Assembly: GCA_003118195.1 (NCBI GenBank) | Contig: BEXV01002228.1 | Coordinates: forward strand, 1 to 15,523 | Reading direction: 5' to 3' | DNA from: Hemicentrotus pulcherrimus | Taxonomy: Eukaryota > Echinodermata > Echinoidea > Camarodonta > Strongylocentrotidae | Length of the DNA stretch: 15,523 bases | Program-made: the position numbers and the translations under genes | Part shown: positions 1-10,900 of the stretch, in pieces | How the letters are laid out: each line of letters opens with the position of its first letter | How positions within the stretch are numbered: position 1 is the first letter of the stretch | Notes under the pieces: generated by a model | The model's database searches: none | Seen by the model: the letters and a program-made list of their open reading frames with translations, nothing else | What the model was told of the DNA's origin: nothing

Positions 1-768
1 TATGATTTTGATGACTCCAGACCCTTCCAGTGCACACCAATACTTACATGCTACATGATCAACTGTTTCTGATCCTTTTCACACCTTTTCTTTCACAATG
101 CAATCGCATTACCAGTACTAAAGTTTAGCATGAAACACAATGTATATATACATGACATATGTAACAATTATTTCAACATAGAGTATACAGTAAATAATTT
201 AGATACGGAAGAAGGCGAAAACCCGGAAAGCATAGCTTGAGTTGGGAACGCCCATAATAAATTAACACAGTTATCGAGAGATCATTATAGATATTACATT
301 TTATATAACAGAAAGTTGATAGGAAAGAACAAAAATAGTAAATGGAACAGAGAGAAGAAAAAAAAAATGAGGAGAGAATTAAGTATAGGAAGGCATGTTT
401 ACTTATAAGGCATGTTCACTTATTCAAGCATTTGTATTCAAATCTTTCTACCCCATCTTCCATTATCTTGTCCCTCCCTCTCCCTCTTCTTCAGCTTCCT
501 CCCTCTGTACCTTTATCTCTCCTTCCTTATCTCTTTGAAATCACATCTACACGTATAGGCCTACTAATGCAATTATTAATTCTTTGTATTTTTGTTTTGT
601 TTATACCATACTTTTTACGCACATTCCCCGATTATAATATTATTGTATATATCATATGTATTGTTCTAGTTGTAAACCAATCCTTTCAGCCTGTGGTGCT
701 GGTCAGTTCTTATATACCAATAAATAAATAAAAAAATAAAACAATAAAAAGTGCTGAGGTACACTCAC
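1..768 (-). other. ARFGEF: ARFGEF intron 5, partial
   Basis: Intron downstream of exon 5, beginning at the GTGAGT donor and running off the left edge. AT-rich, with a CT-rich patch around 466-535 and an A-rich run at 721-750. I see no further exon with BIG1/BIG2 similarity and no clear transposon ends. The open frame at 342-731 is low-complexity and has no recognisable protein features. Confidence 0.6.
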
Positions 769-948
769 GGCTTGTTGCTCCATACGAGAGAAGATAACGT
801 TGAGCATCTGCGTGAGGGTTGCCTTGGCAGTGGTCTGATTGATCAGGTTCTTACTGGCCAGGTAGATGTTATAGCAGGTGCGTACAACCTGGAGAAGGGT
901 GCCCTCGTGGACCTCACATGTCGCTGATGTGACAGCCGTGAGCAGGGC
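769..948 (-). CDS. ARFGEF: ARFGEF coding exon 5 (residues 154-213)
   Basis: Exactly 60 codons, phase 0-0. The acceptor is a CT-repeat tract ending CTCTCCAG and the donor is GCC|GTGAGT. It encodes [20 protein letters not shown], then [20 protein letters not shown], then [20 protein letters not shown]. This matches the end of the vertebrate DCB domain almost residue for residue (ALLTAVTS...[24 protein letters not shown]). The next exon is outside the window. A decayed partial copy of this exon lies at 1286-1336. Confidence 0.96.
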
Positions 949-3900
949 CTGGAGAGAGAGAGAGAGAGGTTACGAAACACAAGTTTCATGTTTGATAGGT
1001 CCAGTGGACGAGACTTTTTCTAACAAATTAGACGTTAGACCTAATGGATGTTGTATTGCCCTTTAGGTGCCAAAACATGGTGGGTCGGTCAGAAATCTTT
1101 TTTTCTTTAACTTGTGTGTTTTTTTCTCCCTCTTTGGACTGATATATCTCAGTTTTGATTGCTACAATATTTTTTTTTCTTTAAAAAAAAGGTTTTAAAA
1201 AAAAACAACAAAAAACGCAGACCATAGATTTCAAATTTTTTGGGTCGGTCGCAAAGGGCAATACAACATCTTTTTTATGTATAGGCCTTATAGCAGGTGC
1301 ATATGACCTGCAAGAGAGTGCTCTTGTGTACTTAACAAAAAAAAAGGCAAGCTGTTTGCAAATATGTTACAATTCAATGACAAAATTGCCAATTTGAGAT
1401 TTGCGTAGAATTAGTAAATTTCTAATCGTTTGTCCAATTCTTTTCAAACTTGCGTCATTTCAAACTCACATCATTCCGTTCTCTTTAATTATTCTGCTTT
1501 CATACAAATGAACTTATTAAAAAGGTTAGAAATTGCCCTTTGTACACTGAATGCTGCAGGTTTCTGTTTGATGAAAATACAGCAATGGAGGCTAGTTTGG
1601 AATGTGTGGCCATGAGGTCCACTTGGCTTTCATAGAAGACTAAATGCTGAATGACCTCATTCATTCATTCCTATCAACAGAGGAGAGTCACCACCTTTGC
1701 ACGTTAAGTACCCACTGCACTATCCTTTATAAGAGTAGGGGGGAAACCCCGGTGTAGTGGTCCACCTGCGCACCCCCAATCAGTTATACCGGGAGGAGAG
1801 ACCCGAGGGTCACAGGGATTTACTTCACTTTCCACCTCCCAGCCATAGGTGACGCCAAATACTAAATAATAATAATATCAAAGCGCAAAGTAAGTTTGAT
1901 TTGACGAGTGTGAGATGGAAAATTATTTAGTTTCTGCATCCTTAAATAGAACGACTGCATCTTTCACCTCGGAAACAGTCTTACTATTTCACTAAAAAAT
2001 ACAGTCAAACCTGCTTTAGTGACCACCTGTCTCCAATGACCACATTTATTGTTTCCCTTAAAAATGGTTTTTCATTGAAACATGTACTGAAGGAACCTGT
2101 CTACAAAGACCACTTTCTGTGTTTCCCTTGGGAGGTCTCTATAGACAGGTTTGACACATAGTAAACCTTTGTTACTCATTTCACTTACCTTGATGATTTG
2201 AAGCTGTACGCCTTCATCTGTCTGGGTCCCTATGAAGCACCCACATATAGTCTCTACTATCCTATCGATCAGCTTCTTGCCCGGAGCGGTGCTGTCAGGC
2301 CCCTCCCCCGTCAGGTGACCGTACGCTATCAGTTTCTATGGCAACAAGATAAGAGGAAAAGTTAGACATTGAGAGATGAAACAAGATCATTTCATCAAAA
2401 TATCACTATGAATATTGAAAGATGGTTGTCTAAGCTATCAGTTTCTTCCCCATAATAATGTCAAGTGACCATATGTGATCAGTTTCTATGGTAACATGAA
2501 AGAGATGAAAAGAAGTGCTCAGATATGATTGAGAATTACAAAAATTCTTGCAATGAAATACGTTCACAAAGCATCCACCAATAGTTTCATCTATCCATTA
2601 TCTTATTGATTGGTTCAGGCTACTCTCCAGTGAAGTGACTAAATATGCTATCAGTTTCTACAGCAACAAGATTGAAAGAATTTCAATCATTGAGAGACAA
2701 ACGAGACTGTTTCATAAAAAATCATTTGGTAATGTTACAAGATATTGTTTTGTTATTAACAAGATACTATCTTGTTCATAACATTCTCTTTGAAATAAGT
2801 GCTGTCTTTCCTTCCATGTTGAATTCTATCAGTACCTTTTGGCAATGAGATAAGTACAAATGCTCAGAAGCATAAGTGGTAAAGATCATTACATGTATAA
2901 CCTTGTTTCTCACTGAATACTTTCCTTGTTTTGTTTTTTTATCTTCTTAATCGTTTGATAGAAATGTCAGAGTTTTATAATGTTTTTATTGCCCATTGAC
3001 TGTATATACACATTGTTTTAATTGATGTTGGAATTTGGAAATAAATGATTTGAATAAGCGAGTTCGTAATTAGGATTTGTGCATGGGCAGATTAAGGTCA
3101 TTCGTACCCTAATTGTAAAACCATTGAGACGAATCATAACTTCTACATAACTTTTTTCACTCTCAATAGCACATGCTATCTGTTTGGAGCTAGAATGGCA
3201 TTACATGTATGTCATATCATGTAACACAGAGTGAACACCCTTCTGGCTGCAAACATACAATGTACTTTTACTGAACTTCTCACTTTACAAGAGTTCAAGC
3301 AGAACCAAACATGTGCTTTATCTGCTGCTCACGCGCATTTCAAAATCATAAGGAACATTGCTGATTTGTATTTATAAGTAAAAATTACTCCATTTCCTGT
3401 TGTGCATTTGTTTCCAGGGCAACCTAACTTGATTTTGGAGGAATGTGCCAAAGGAAGACATGGCCTTTTGAACTTTAAACCTTCATTATGGTTCTCAATA
3501 TTATGTGCCAAATAATATATTCCTTTTTGACATTCCCAGCATTGATAAAAAAACATGGCGTCCGAATGTTCGAGTATTCGCTTGTAAGCCTGTCAGTGTA
3601 CTTGGGTACCTCATTACACTCTTGTGCACAGCCTTATTTTGAACTTTTGAGTTTCTTATAACACTACAGTCTGTTGGGGAAAATGGGTACCAGTAGTGGT
3701 ATGGTAAAATGGGTCATTGAAATGTTTTTACTCTTTGAAGTAGTTCATGATATTTTGAAACGCAATTTTGTGAGGGCTTCAATATTACACCATATCACAG
3801 ACACTGATAACATGTAGGGCCATGCATCTCAGATTTTTTAAACTGGAAACATTCTCAAACAATGCCTTTAAGAATACATCCATTCCCACTGGAGTGTGGC

Positions 3901-4688
3901 GGGAGTGCAATCGTAACGAGCTGGAACTCACCTGCAGACAATCGAGGGCAGTGTTCACAATGCGAGCTGATTTTGATTGACAGGCGAGCTCGAAGGGTAA
4001 GAAGTGTCTGTCCGCTGCAATGGAATTGATGTTGCTCTTTGGGAGAGGGAGGGCAGATGAGGATGCCTTCACAGGAGAAGATTCAGCACTTAAAATAAAA
4101 AATATTGAAATAAAACTTTTCTTTCATAGTACTCTTTTCAATTCACAAATGAGGAATGATCTACAAAATAATTGTACCAAACCAAATTCATCAAAACATG
4201 AAAAGTATACTACAGTCAAACCCGCTTTAGTAACCACCTGTCTACAAGGACCACATTTTTTGTTTCCCTTGAAAATGGTTCCTCTCTGAAACATGTACTA
4301 AAGGAACCTGTCTACAAAGTCCACCTGTCTACAGAGACCACTTTTGTGTTTGCCTTGGGCGGTCGCTATAGACAGGTTTGACTGTATCAATATAACCATC
4401 TCTTGGTATGGGAGGTACTGGAGTTATAAACAATGTGATTGGACGAACAAGGTCTACATTTTCCATCAAAGAATATATGATCAAGATGCAGAAATAGCTA
4501 TAATAAACCTCTGCCATCATGTGTAATGAATGAACTATGCATTTCTAACGTTAATAGTTTTCCAGTGGGTAATCAAAGATAGAACGGAGAGAGAGAGAGA
4601 GGGAGAGAGAGAGAGAGAAAAAAAGGGGGGGCAAAAAGGCATAGAGAGAGAGAGAGAAAAAGAGAGAGAGAGACAGACAAATACAAAC

Positions 4689-4726
<38 letters not shown>

Positions 4727-4817
4727 GAGAAAAGAGGTATAAAGAGAGAGAGAGAAAGAGACAAAGACAAACAGAAGAGAGAGACAGAGAGACAAAGAGA
4801 CAAAGACAAACAGAATG

Positions 4818-4849
<32 letters not shown>

Positions 4850-4928
4850 CAAAGAAAAACAGGAGAGAGAGACGAAGAAAAACAGGAGAGAGAGAGAGAG
4901 AGAGACAGAGACAGACATAGACGAACAG

Positions 4929-4962
<34 letters not shown>

Positions 4963-7900
4963 AAGTAAAATGTGAGGTACACCGTAAATATCGCAAGTAG
5001 GGAAATATGTTTTAAAAAAGAAATATGGCACAGATTTGTGAAGATGCTGGTACTCTCTGAGTGTGAATTTCACTCTGTGTACATCACTTCATCATGCACA
5101 TTCAGTCCGCAATGCTGTGTAAAAGAAAACAATCTAAAAAAGGCCCTTTTATGCTCAATAGCTCTTTTAGAATCATCTAAACATGGCAATATGTGCATTT
5201 TATTTAAAAAATCTGAACTCGAGATTTCCCAGAGCCAAACTGCTTTAACCTTTCACGTTTGCTTTTCACTCATCTAATTCCCTGCGATGTAGATTTGTAA
5301 GGAAAGCACAAATTACCTCTCAAAAAGTAGGAAATTAGAAGTAAAAGTACACGTCTGAATGCATGCCTACCTATAAGTTCATTTAAATGTTGTTATTTAG
5401 ACATGCTAGACCACTTTATTATTAATGTACATGTATTTCAATTGATGCTTGTTTCGGGTTACGGTCTATTTGATTCATCTGTAATGCAAAATGTCATCTC
5501 TATGGTTGGATTTCAATTAGCTGTTGTTGTGTCAGGCAAACCTCTGACAATCTCCCTCCCCCCCCCCAGTCATCATGAGAAACTTTTGTTCAATAAGTAT
5601 GCTTAAAGCTCATCAGTATCAGTGTAAAGGAGGGATCAGACCACACTGCAAGGTCACTGGACAGGTGGTTATCTCATCAACGTAGCTCTCAAATACCATA
5701 AGAAAAAGAGGATCATGGTGGACCAATGGTCACCGATTAGGCATTGTTTGTTATATAGAGGGCGCAAGTAGCTACAAGTAGTGCAGTGAGCCTTTAAACT
5801 TAGTCCACAGGTCTCATCATTATAGGAAATGCACATTTACATTCTTTATTATTCACTTCATAACACCTTTCAAAAGACTATTTGTCTTGAAAAGAATCTA
5901 AATGAATACTACAAAATAACACTGCAAAAAAATCTCAAATATGATAAACATGGCAGAAGGCAATGTAAATACATTTTTCTTTTATCATCAATTTCATTAC
6001 AGGTTTTACTCTTTCTTTATCAAATAAGGTAAAACACATTCACATATTCCTACATGTATTTCAGCAGAACTTCACTTCTACAGAACGCTATCACAAGGTT
6101 TGAAATCCAAATTTGAAACAGACTTGTAATCAAATTCTATGTTAAAGGATGTGAAATTTGTATGTACAGGTAATGTACATACATGTACATGTACACACAA
6201 CAGTGAAAAGTGCATATATATATATATATATATATATATTGCTATGTTTATTCTATCATTCAGGTGTGACTACTATTATCATTCTTTTTACCATTACATT
6301 GATAAGCATATGCATGTAGTTTATCTTTATTGATCTGGTATGTCAGGGCTTTCGATCATACATTAAATTCAACATACCGTACATGTTTGACTTGCCTTAT
6401 TTCATCATTCACATATATGTGACCACTTTTATCAACCTTGTTAGTGTTACATTAGTAAGCCTATAGTTCATCTGTAAGGTTTGGGTCTGTCCCTCTTTCG
6501 AATGTAGTAAATTCAAACTATTTGACTCACCTTCCACTCTGTAACTCAGCTTTGATTTCACCTAAAGAGATGAGAAGAGAAAAAAAAAATGAAATACAAG
6601 TATATCAAGCGCTGTACTGGAGACTTAATGTAGCATACTTTCCACAAGGGAGACGAATGTACCCTCCCCTCCTCATTGACTTTTCAATTATTCAGACATA
6701 TGGCTTTAACATGTGTGCCCAACACCAACCGTGAGGGCAAAAATCATTTTTAATAATGTCAATACAATGATAAAAATGATTATAGCAAGTGTTTTCTCAC
6801 AGAGGCCCAAAAAATAAAATCAACAACAAAAAAAGGATATTCTCTAAGTCATAATAAAAAAATAAAAAAATCAACCTACAAAAATGTACACACATACATT
6901 TGTACATGTATATGTAGGGCAATTTCAATGGCTGTGTGTTTCTTCTATTGACAAGTGAACATGACAATGACATACTGTATATATTTCATCATGACATGAT
7001 TTCAGTCTCTAAAAGCAATACAACATTGGTAGTGACTATTGAATTTGTGACATTTTTCTTGACATAATTGATTTCTTGATAGTCTTTATTCCATGAATTT
7101 CTAGTTGTACTTATTCCAACTGAGCCATGCAAATCGCAAAGTGTCACTCATTTTCGCACTCCAAAATAATACCCAATTTGCAAAACCGGGAGGTTCATAA
7201 TTTGTTGGTAAAATTTTTTTGGGCATGTGGCAGACAGCTGGTTTGGAATTAAACAAGAGCTTGGCTCACAAATACAGCACATTATTTACGTCTATCTCTA
7301 TGTGTACAGGAACAATACAATGAAAAACTTGAGTGATTCATGCTCTATCTTATTGACCAGACAAGACATTAGACATAGCACAATCACTTTGAATATGGTC
7401 AAGTTCAACTTAAATGCACAATTTGGCTTAGGATAATTAATAATTAACTTTTTTTTTGCATAATTTGGTTGAAATTCAAAATCATTCCACAGAGATAAAC
7501 ATAGCACAATATATAATCTGTGAATAATTAGGCTTGGCCAGCTATAATTTAGCTTGGCAGCCATCTTGGAGAAAAATAGTAAATGGTAATGCTCTGCCTC
7601 CTCCTTTTAAGAAAAAAAGCCCAGACGAGAAACACATTATGTTTTCTATTCTAATCCATGTGACTTAACATGAATAAACAATGACATGATTCAACTCAGG
7701 GAAATTTGTTTAATGTTGGACCTGGATTTATTGTCACTACAGTTGTGGATTTTATTGAAGATGAAGCCCATGCATTAATTTTTTGTGAGATTGTTCTTTG
7801 TTTCACTTGTTCAAATAACCAATCTACTGCAGTATAAACCATCAAGAATGAATCATAGCAATTTTCTCTCAAAATATGATTCCCATACCAGAGCTCAAGA

Positions 7901-10900
7901 TAAGCTTTCACTTTAGTGTAAACTAACATAATAATTCACCTCTTGTAAATCATCAATCTTAATACACACCACTGCTAATCTCACTCCGTTCCTCTCTCCT
8001 AAAATAAGTCTCCAAATTATATTAAACACCTGGCCCTGAAACGACACATCTCTCTCTCTCTGTAAGCAGGTCTGTCCTGTTTTATTGTCCAGTATATAAC
8101 AAGCTGTTTTAACATGTGCTTCATGCAAATTATATTCAAATGAAAATACATACATCATATATCAACTAACAGTAAAATAGGATTTAAATATAAAACTGAA
8201 TATTCATAAGCATAGGAGAAGAGAACCAATGATAAGCAAGTAGTGGAAATATGTAAAGCATACACACAAGACTCATGAATAAAGAATGAGAAGAGAGTGA
8301 GAAGAGAACAAAGGAACATACCAGGTGAGATGGACAACTTGGTATGTAAAGAAATAGAATGGTGGAGATCAATGGTGGAGATGAATGGATGAAATGAATA
8401 TGCAAATGATGTGAAATGAATATGTATGGCATAAGAGAATAGAGAAACAAATAGTAATAGGGACAAATATAAGTAGGGAAAGAGTCTAATTTCAAATCTT
8501 ACATTAGCATTGTCAAGATTCATGTGAAACATACGTTGTACTGTACACACAGTCTCAGGCGAACCCTGTTTTGGAGCCAATTAATGTCTGTTGGATGGTG
8601 AGATTAAAGGTCCCAAGACGTATGTAATCATATCTCATTGATACAAGTCTATAATATCTCAATCACACACACCTTTCATTATTAGTCTATGTATGTTGTG
8701 GTTTATTGTTTGCATTAATCATGTTGACACTACATTCCACATATAGATTTCCATATGGAGAGAAACATAAATGTATAATGGTATGTACATATACATTACT
8801 AACACGACGGCAGTTTCCATGTGCAGTATAACATAATGGGCTGACCCAAGAACAGTTTGTGCCACATCCGTCAATGCCTTCCATCAATGGCTGACGGGAG
8901 GCCGCAACTAAGTCCAGGAACATTTTACTTGCGCCATGTTAATAGCATTGCACCATGCACCTGGCTCACGTAAGCACACACACACAAACACACTCATTAG
9001 TCTACAATAATCTTCAACTGTGAAGGATGTAGACTTTACCCAAAGAAGAAGAAGAAGAAGATACCAGACTTGAGTTGAAGGGAATACCATAGACGAGTGT
9101 ACAAGTTTCGCAATACATGTACAGCAAAATGAATTGGATGACCCATCAAAAACACCCTCAGTCTCTCGGAGATTCTTTGCATGAGGGAAATTCATGATAA
9201 GCTTGCATTTTTTGAATGGGGCGATATGGTGGATAAAAATGCAGTGTATTTCATAAGACTGCTTGGTCGTGAAATCAATGGCCACCTTTGGTAATTCCAG
9301 ACAGAAAAACTTACAAATAATTTACTCTGTAGGTTACTTTCTATGCCTTAATAATGAGACTTTTACTTTAATAGGAAACTCTCTGGGCGCGCCTTTTCAC
9401 ACTAACCGCTATTTTTGTAAGCAAGTATCAAGTTGGCAACGCTTAAACAAGCATTTATTGCATGTACAGTATTTGTGTTTATGGCAGAACCAAGATCACA
9501 AACTATTATCAGAGGTCATAATCTTTCTATGTAAATCGCATCATCAGGAACACATTGTATGTAAATAGAGCGCTCTCACTCCAGTAACAAATTTCCATAT
9601 TTTTGTTAAATTCTCGACAGATTTCAAAGTGCTTTATATCAGAAGAAAGAGACCACTAGGCCAGGCCAGCTAGTGGACTCTGAAGCTAATTTGCAAGGTT
9701 CGTCGGGTGCAGGAATGGGTGATTACAAACACATTTTTTGTTTTATTTACATCACTCTACACGCAGGCACATGGGTGCCAAATAGGGCTTGGTGATATCA
9801 ATATTTTCATCAAGCCCTCACCATCCATCAATTCTCGTAGTCGTAATGCAACTAAAATGTATACTTCATTAATTTGCCATTTCTTTAAACAACTTTCTTT
9901 ACATATAGCTAGACCAAATATAGATTTTTATTTGACTCTCTTTCTCTTGATCTTACTCCCCAAAATGGCAGGATCCAATTGGGCCTCAGAAGTGGGAGTC
10001 AGACTAGATTTGGAGTTGGACTCAGAGTGAAGTTTGTTCTTCTTCTTCTTCTTCTTCTTCAAGATAACCTGCCTCCTTCAATACTGAAGATTCTTGCAGA
10101 TGCCGCGTATACTCAGCCTGGTTGGGGTATGCAGGTGGACCATTACACCAGGGTTTCCCCCTACTCTTATACGAATAGTGCAAAGGGTTCTTAACGTGCA
10201 AGGGGGTGACTCTCCGAGGGCACTCCAGCAAAGCATAGAGAGTCAATGCTGATGCGTATTGACCTCTAGCACTGCATACATGCTGTAAGGCAGGTATTAT
10301 TATACCCATACACAAATACACACACCACACAAAATCGCATAGACTCTACACAATCATGTCGATGCAGCTGTAAGCAAAGTTAGACACTAGACTTACAATT
10401 TGAATTTTTAAATTATTCTTTTTAACATCAGTAAGTTCAAAAAATTGTATTTTTCTGCTATTTAGGTGTCATCAATTGTCACTAAAGTACCGGTTTTGAG
10501 TGAAATCAGTTGAGTTTTGTACAGTGATGTTTGCAATGTTGAGAATCAAAAGCACAGCTTTTACTACACAGCCAGGATAGTGATGCTCCTTTGTGTGTCA
10601 GAGGGACGGAGTGTTTTCCACTTGACATAACCTGCATCTATGAACAAGGGAAGGGGTACGTTAACACAGAACGCAGGCTTCAGTCATCCGCCTGGGTGGG
10701 AGTCGAACCCGGGATCTTTGGTTCGACAGGCAGACGCTTTACCGGCACTAGAAACTTGCAAACATTTACTAGGGTGTCTGATCGCGCACCCGATGTTGTG
10801 TGCTAAAATTCTTCCCATTGAGTTTGCACGCATCCCTATGCAGTCTACATGTATTGCGCGACCCTGCAAAAAAAGTCAAGTTTCTTTTTTCAAATCGAGA

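Larger units (their letters stand above)
949..2188 (-). other. ARFGEF: ARFGEF intron 4
   Basis: 1,240 bp between exons 4 and 5. In order on the plus strand it holds a CT/GA polypyrimidine acceptor (951-969), a 224-bp TIR element, the decayed exon 5 copy, about 340 bp of unassigned AT-rich sequence, the dispersed repeat at 1684-1866, and the TA-type mini-element at 2000-2160, whose end is only 28 bp from exon 4. Confidence 0.85.
2336..3931 (-). other. ARFGEF: ARFGEF intron 3
   Basis: 1,596 bp. The third nearest exon 4 carries the decayed exon copies. From about 2860 to 3931 I see no mobile element or gene, only AT-rich intron with one 7-bp inverted repeat around TACATGTA (3201-3224). The donor GTGAGT is at 3931. 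Confidence 0.85.
4089..6530 (-). other. ARFGEF: ARFGEF intron 2
   Basis: 2,442 bp between the microexon and exon 3. Contains the TA-flanked mini-element (4211-4386), the GA/CT tract (4583-4971), a dispersed repeat (5631-5800), an AT dinucleotide run and several TACATGTA palindromes. The stretches 4972-5630 and 5801-6213 hold nothing I can identify. A run of eight C at about 5560-5567 is the only other simple feature. Confidence 0.85.

Noticed and set aside
342..731. 129-codon open frame with hydrophobic stretches
   Set aside because: AT- and CT-rich intron sequence; no recognisable family, no splice logic, lies in an ARFGEF intron.
2388..2657. Live mutually exclusive alternative exons of ARFGEF exon 4
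   Set aside because: The copies contain in-frame stops and frameshifts and lack a good donor, so they cannot give a functional product.
3785..3931. C-terminal extension of exon 3 (open frame continuing to a stop at 3785)
   Set aside because: A strong GTGAGT donor at 3931 and family continuity [12 protein letters not shown] show this is intron read-through.
4530..5073. Several long open frames on both strands across the GA/CT tract (Ser/Leu-rich and Arg/Glu-rich proteins)
   Set aside because: Products of a dinucleotide repeat with no stops; no domain, no conserved residue and all frames open at once.
8155..8580. 141-codon minus-strand open frame with hydrophobic segments
   Set aside because: AT-rich intron with overlapping open frames, no conserved motif and no supporting splice sites.
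9653..9676. Perfect 7-bp hairpin ccactag/ctagtgg considered as a terminator or element end
   Set aside because: Too short and isolated in a eukaryotic intron; no flanking duplication or second copy.
10688..10752. A functional tRNA gene on the minus strand
   Set aside because: The B box is perfect but the anticodon stem and D-arm do not fold, and no acceptor stem pairs; better read as a tRNA-derived repeat.
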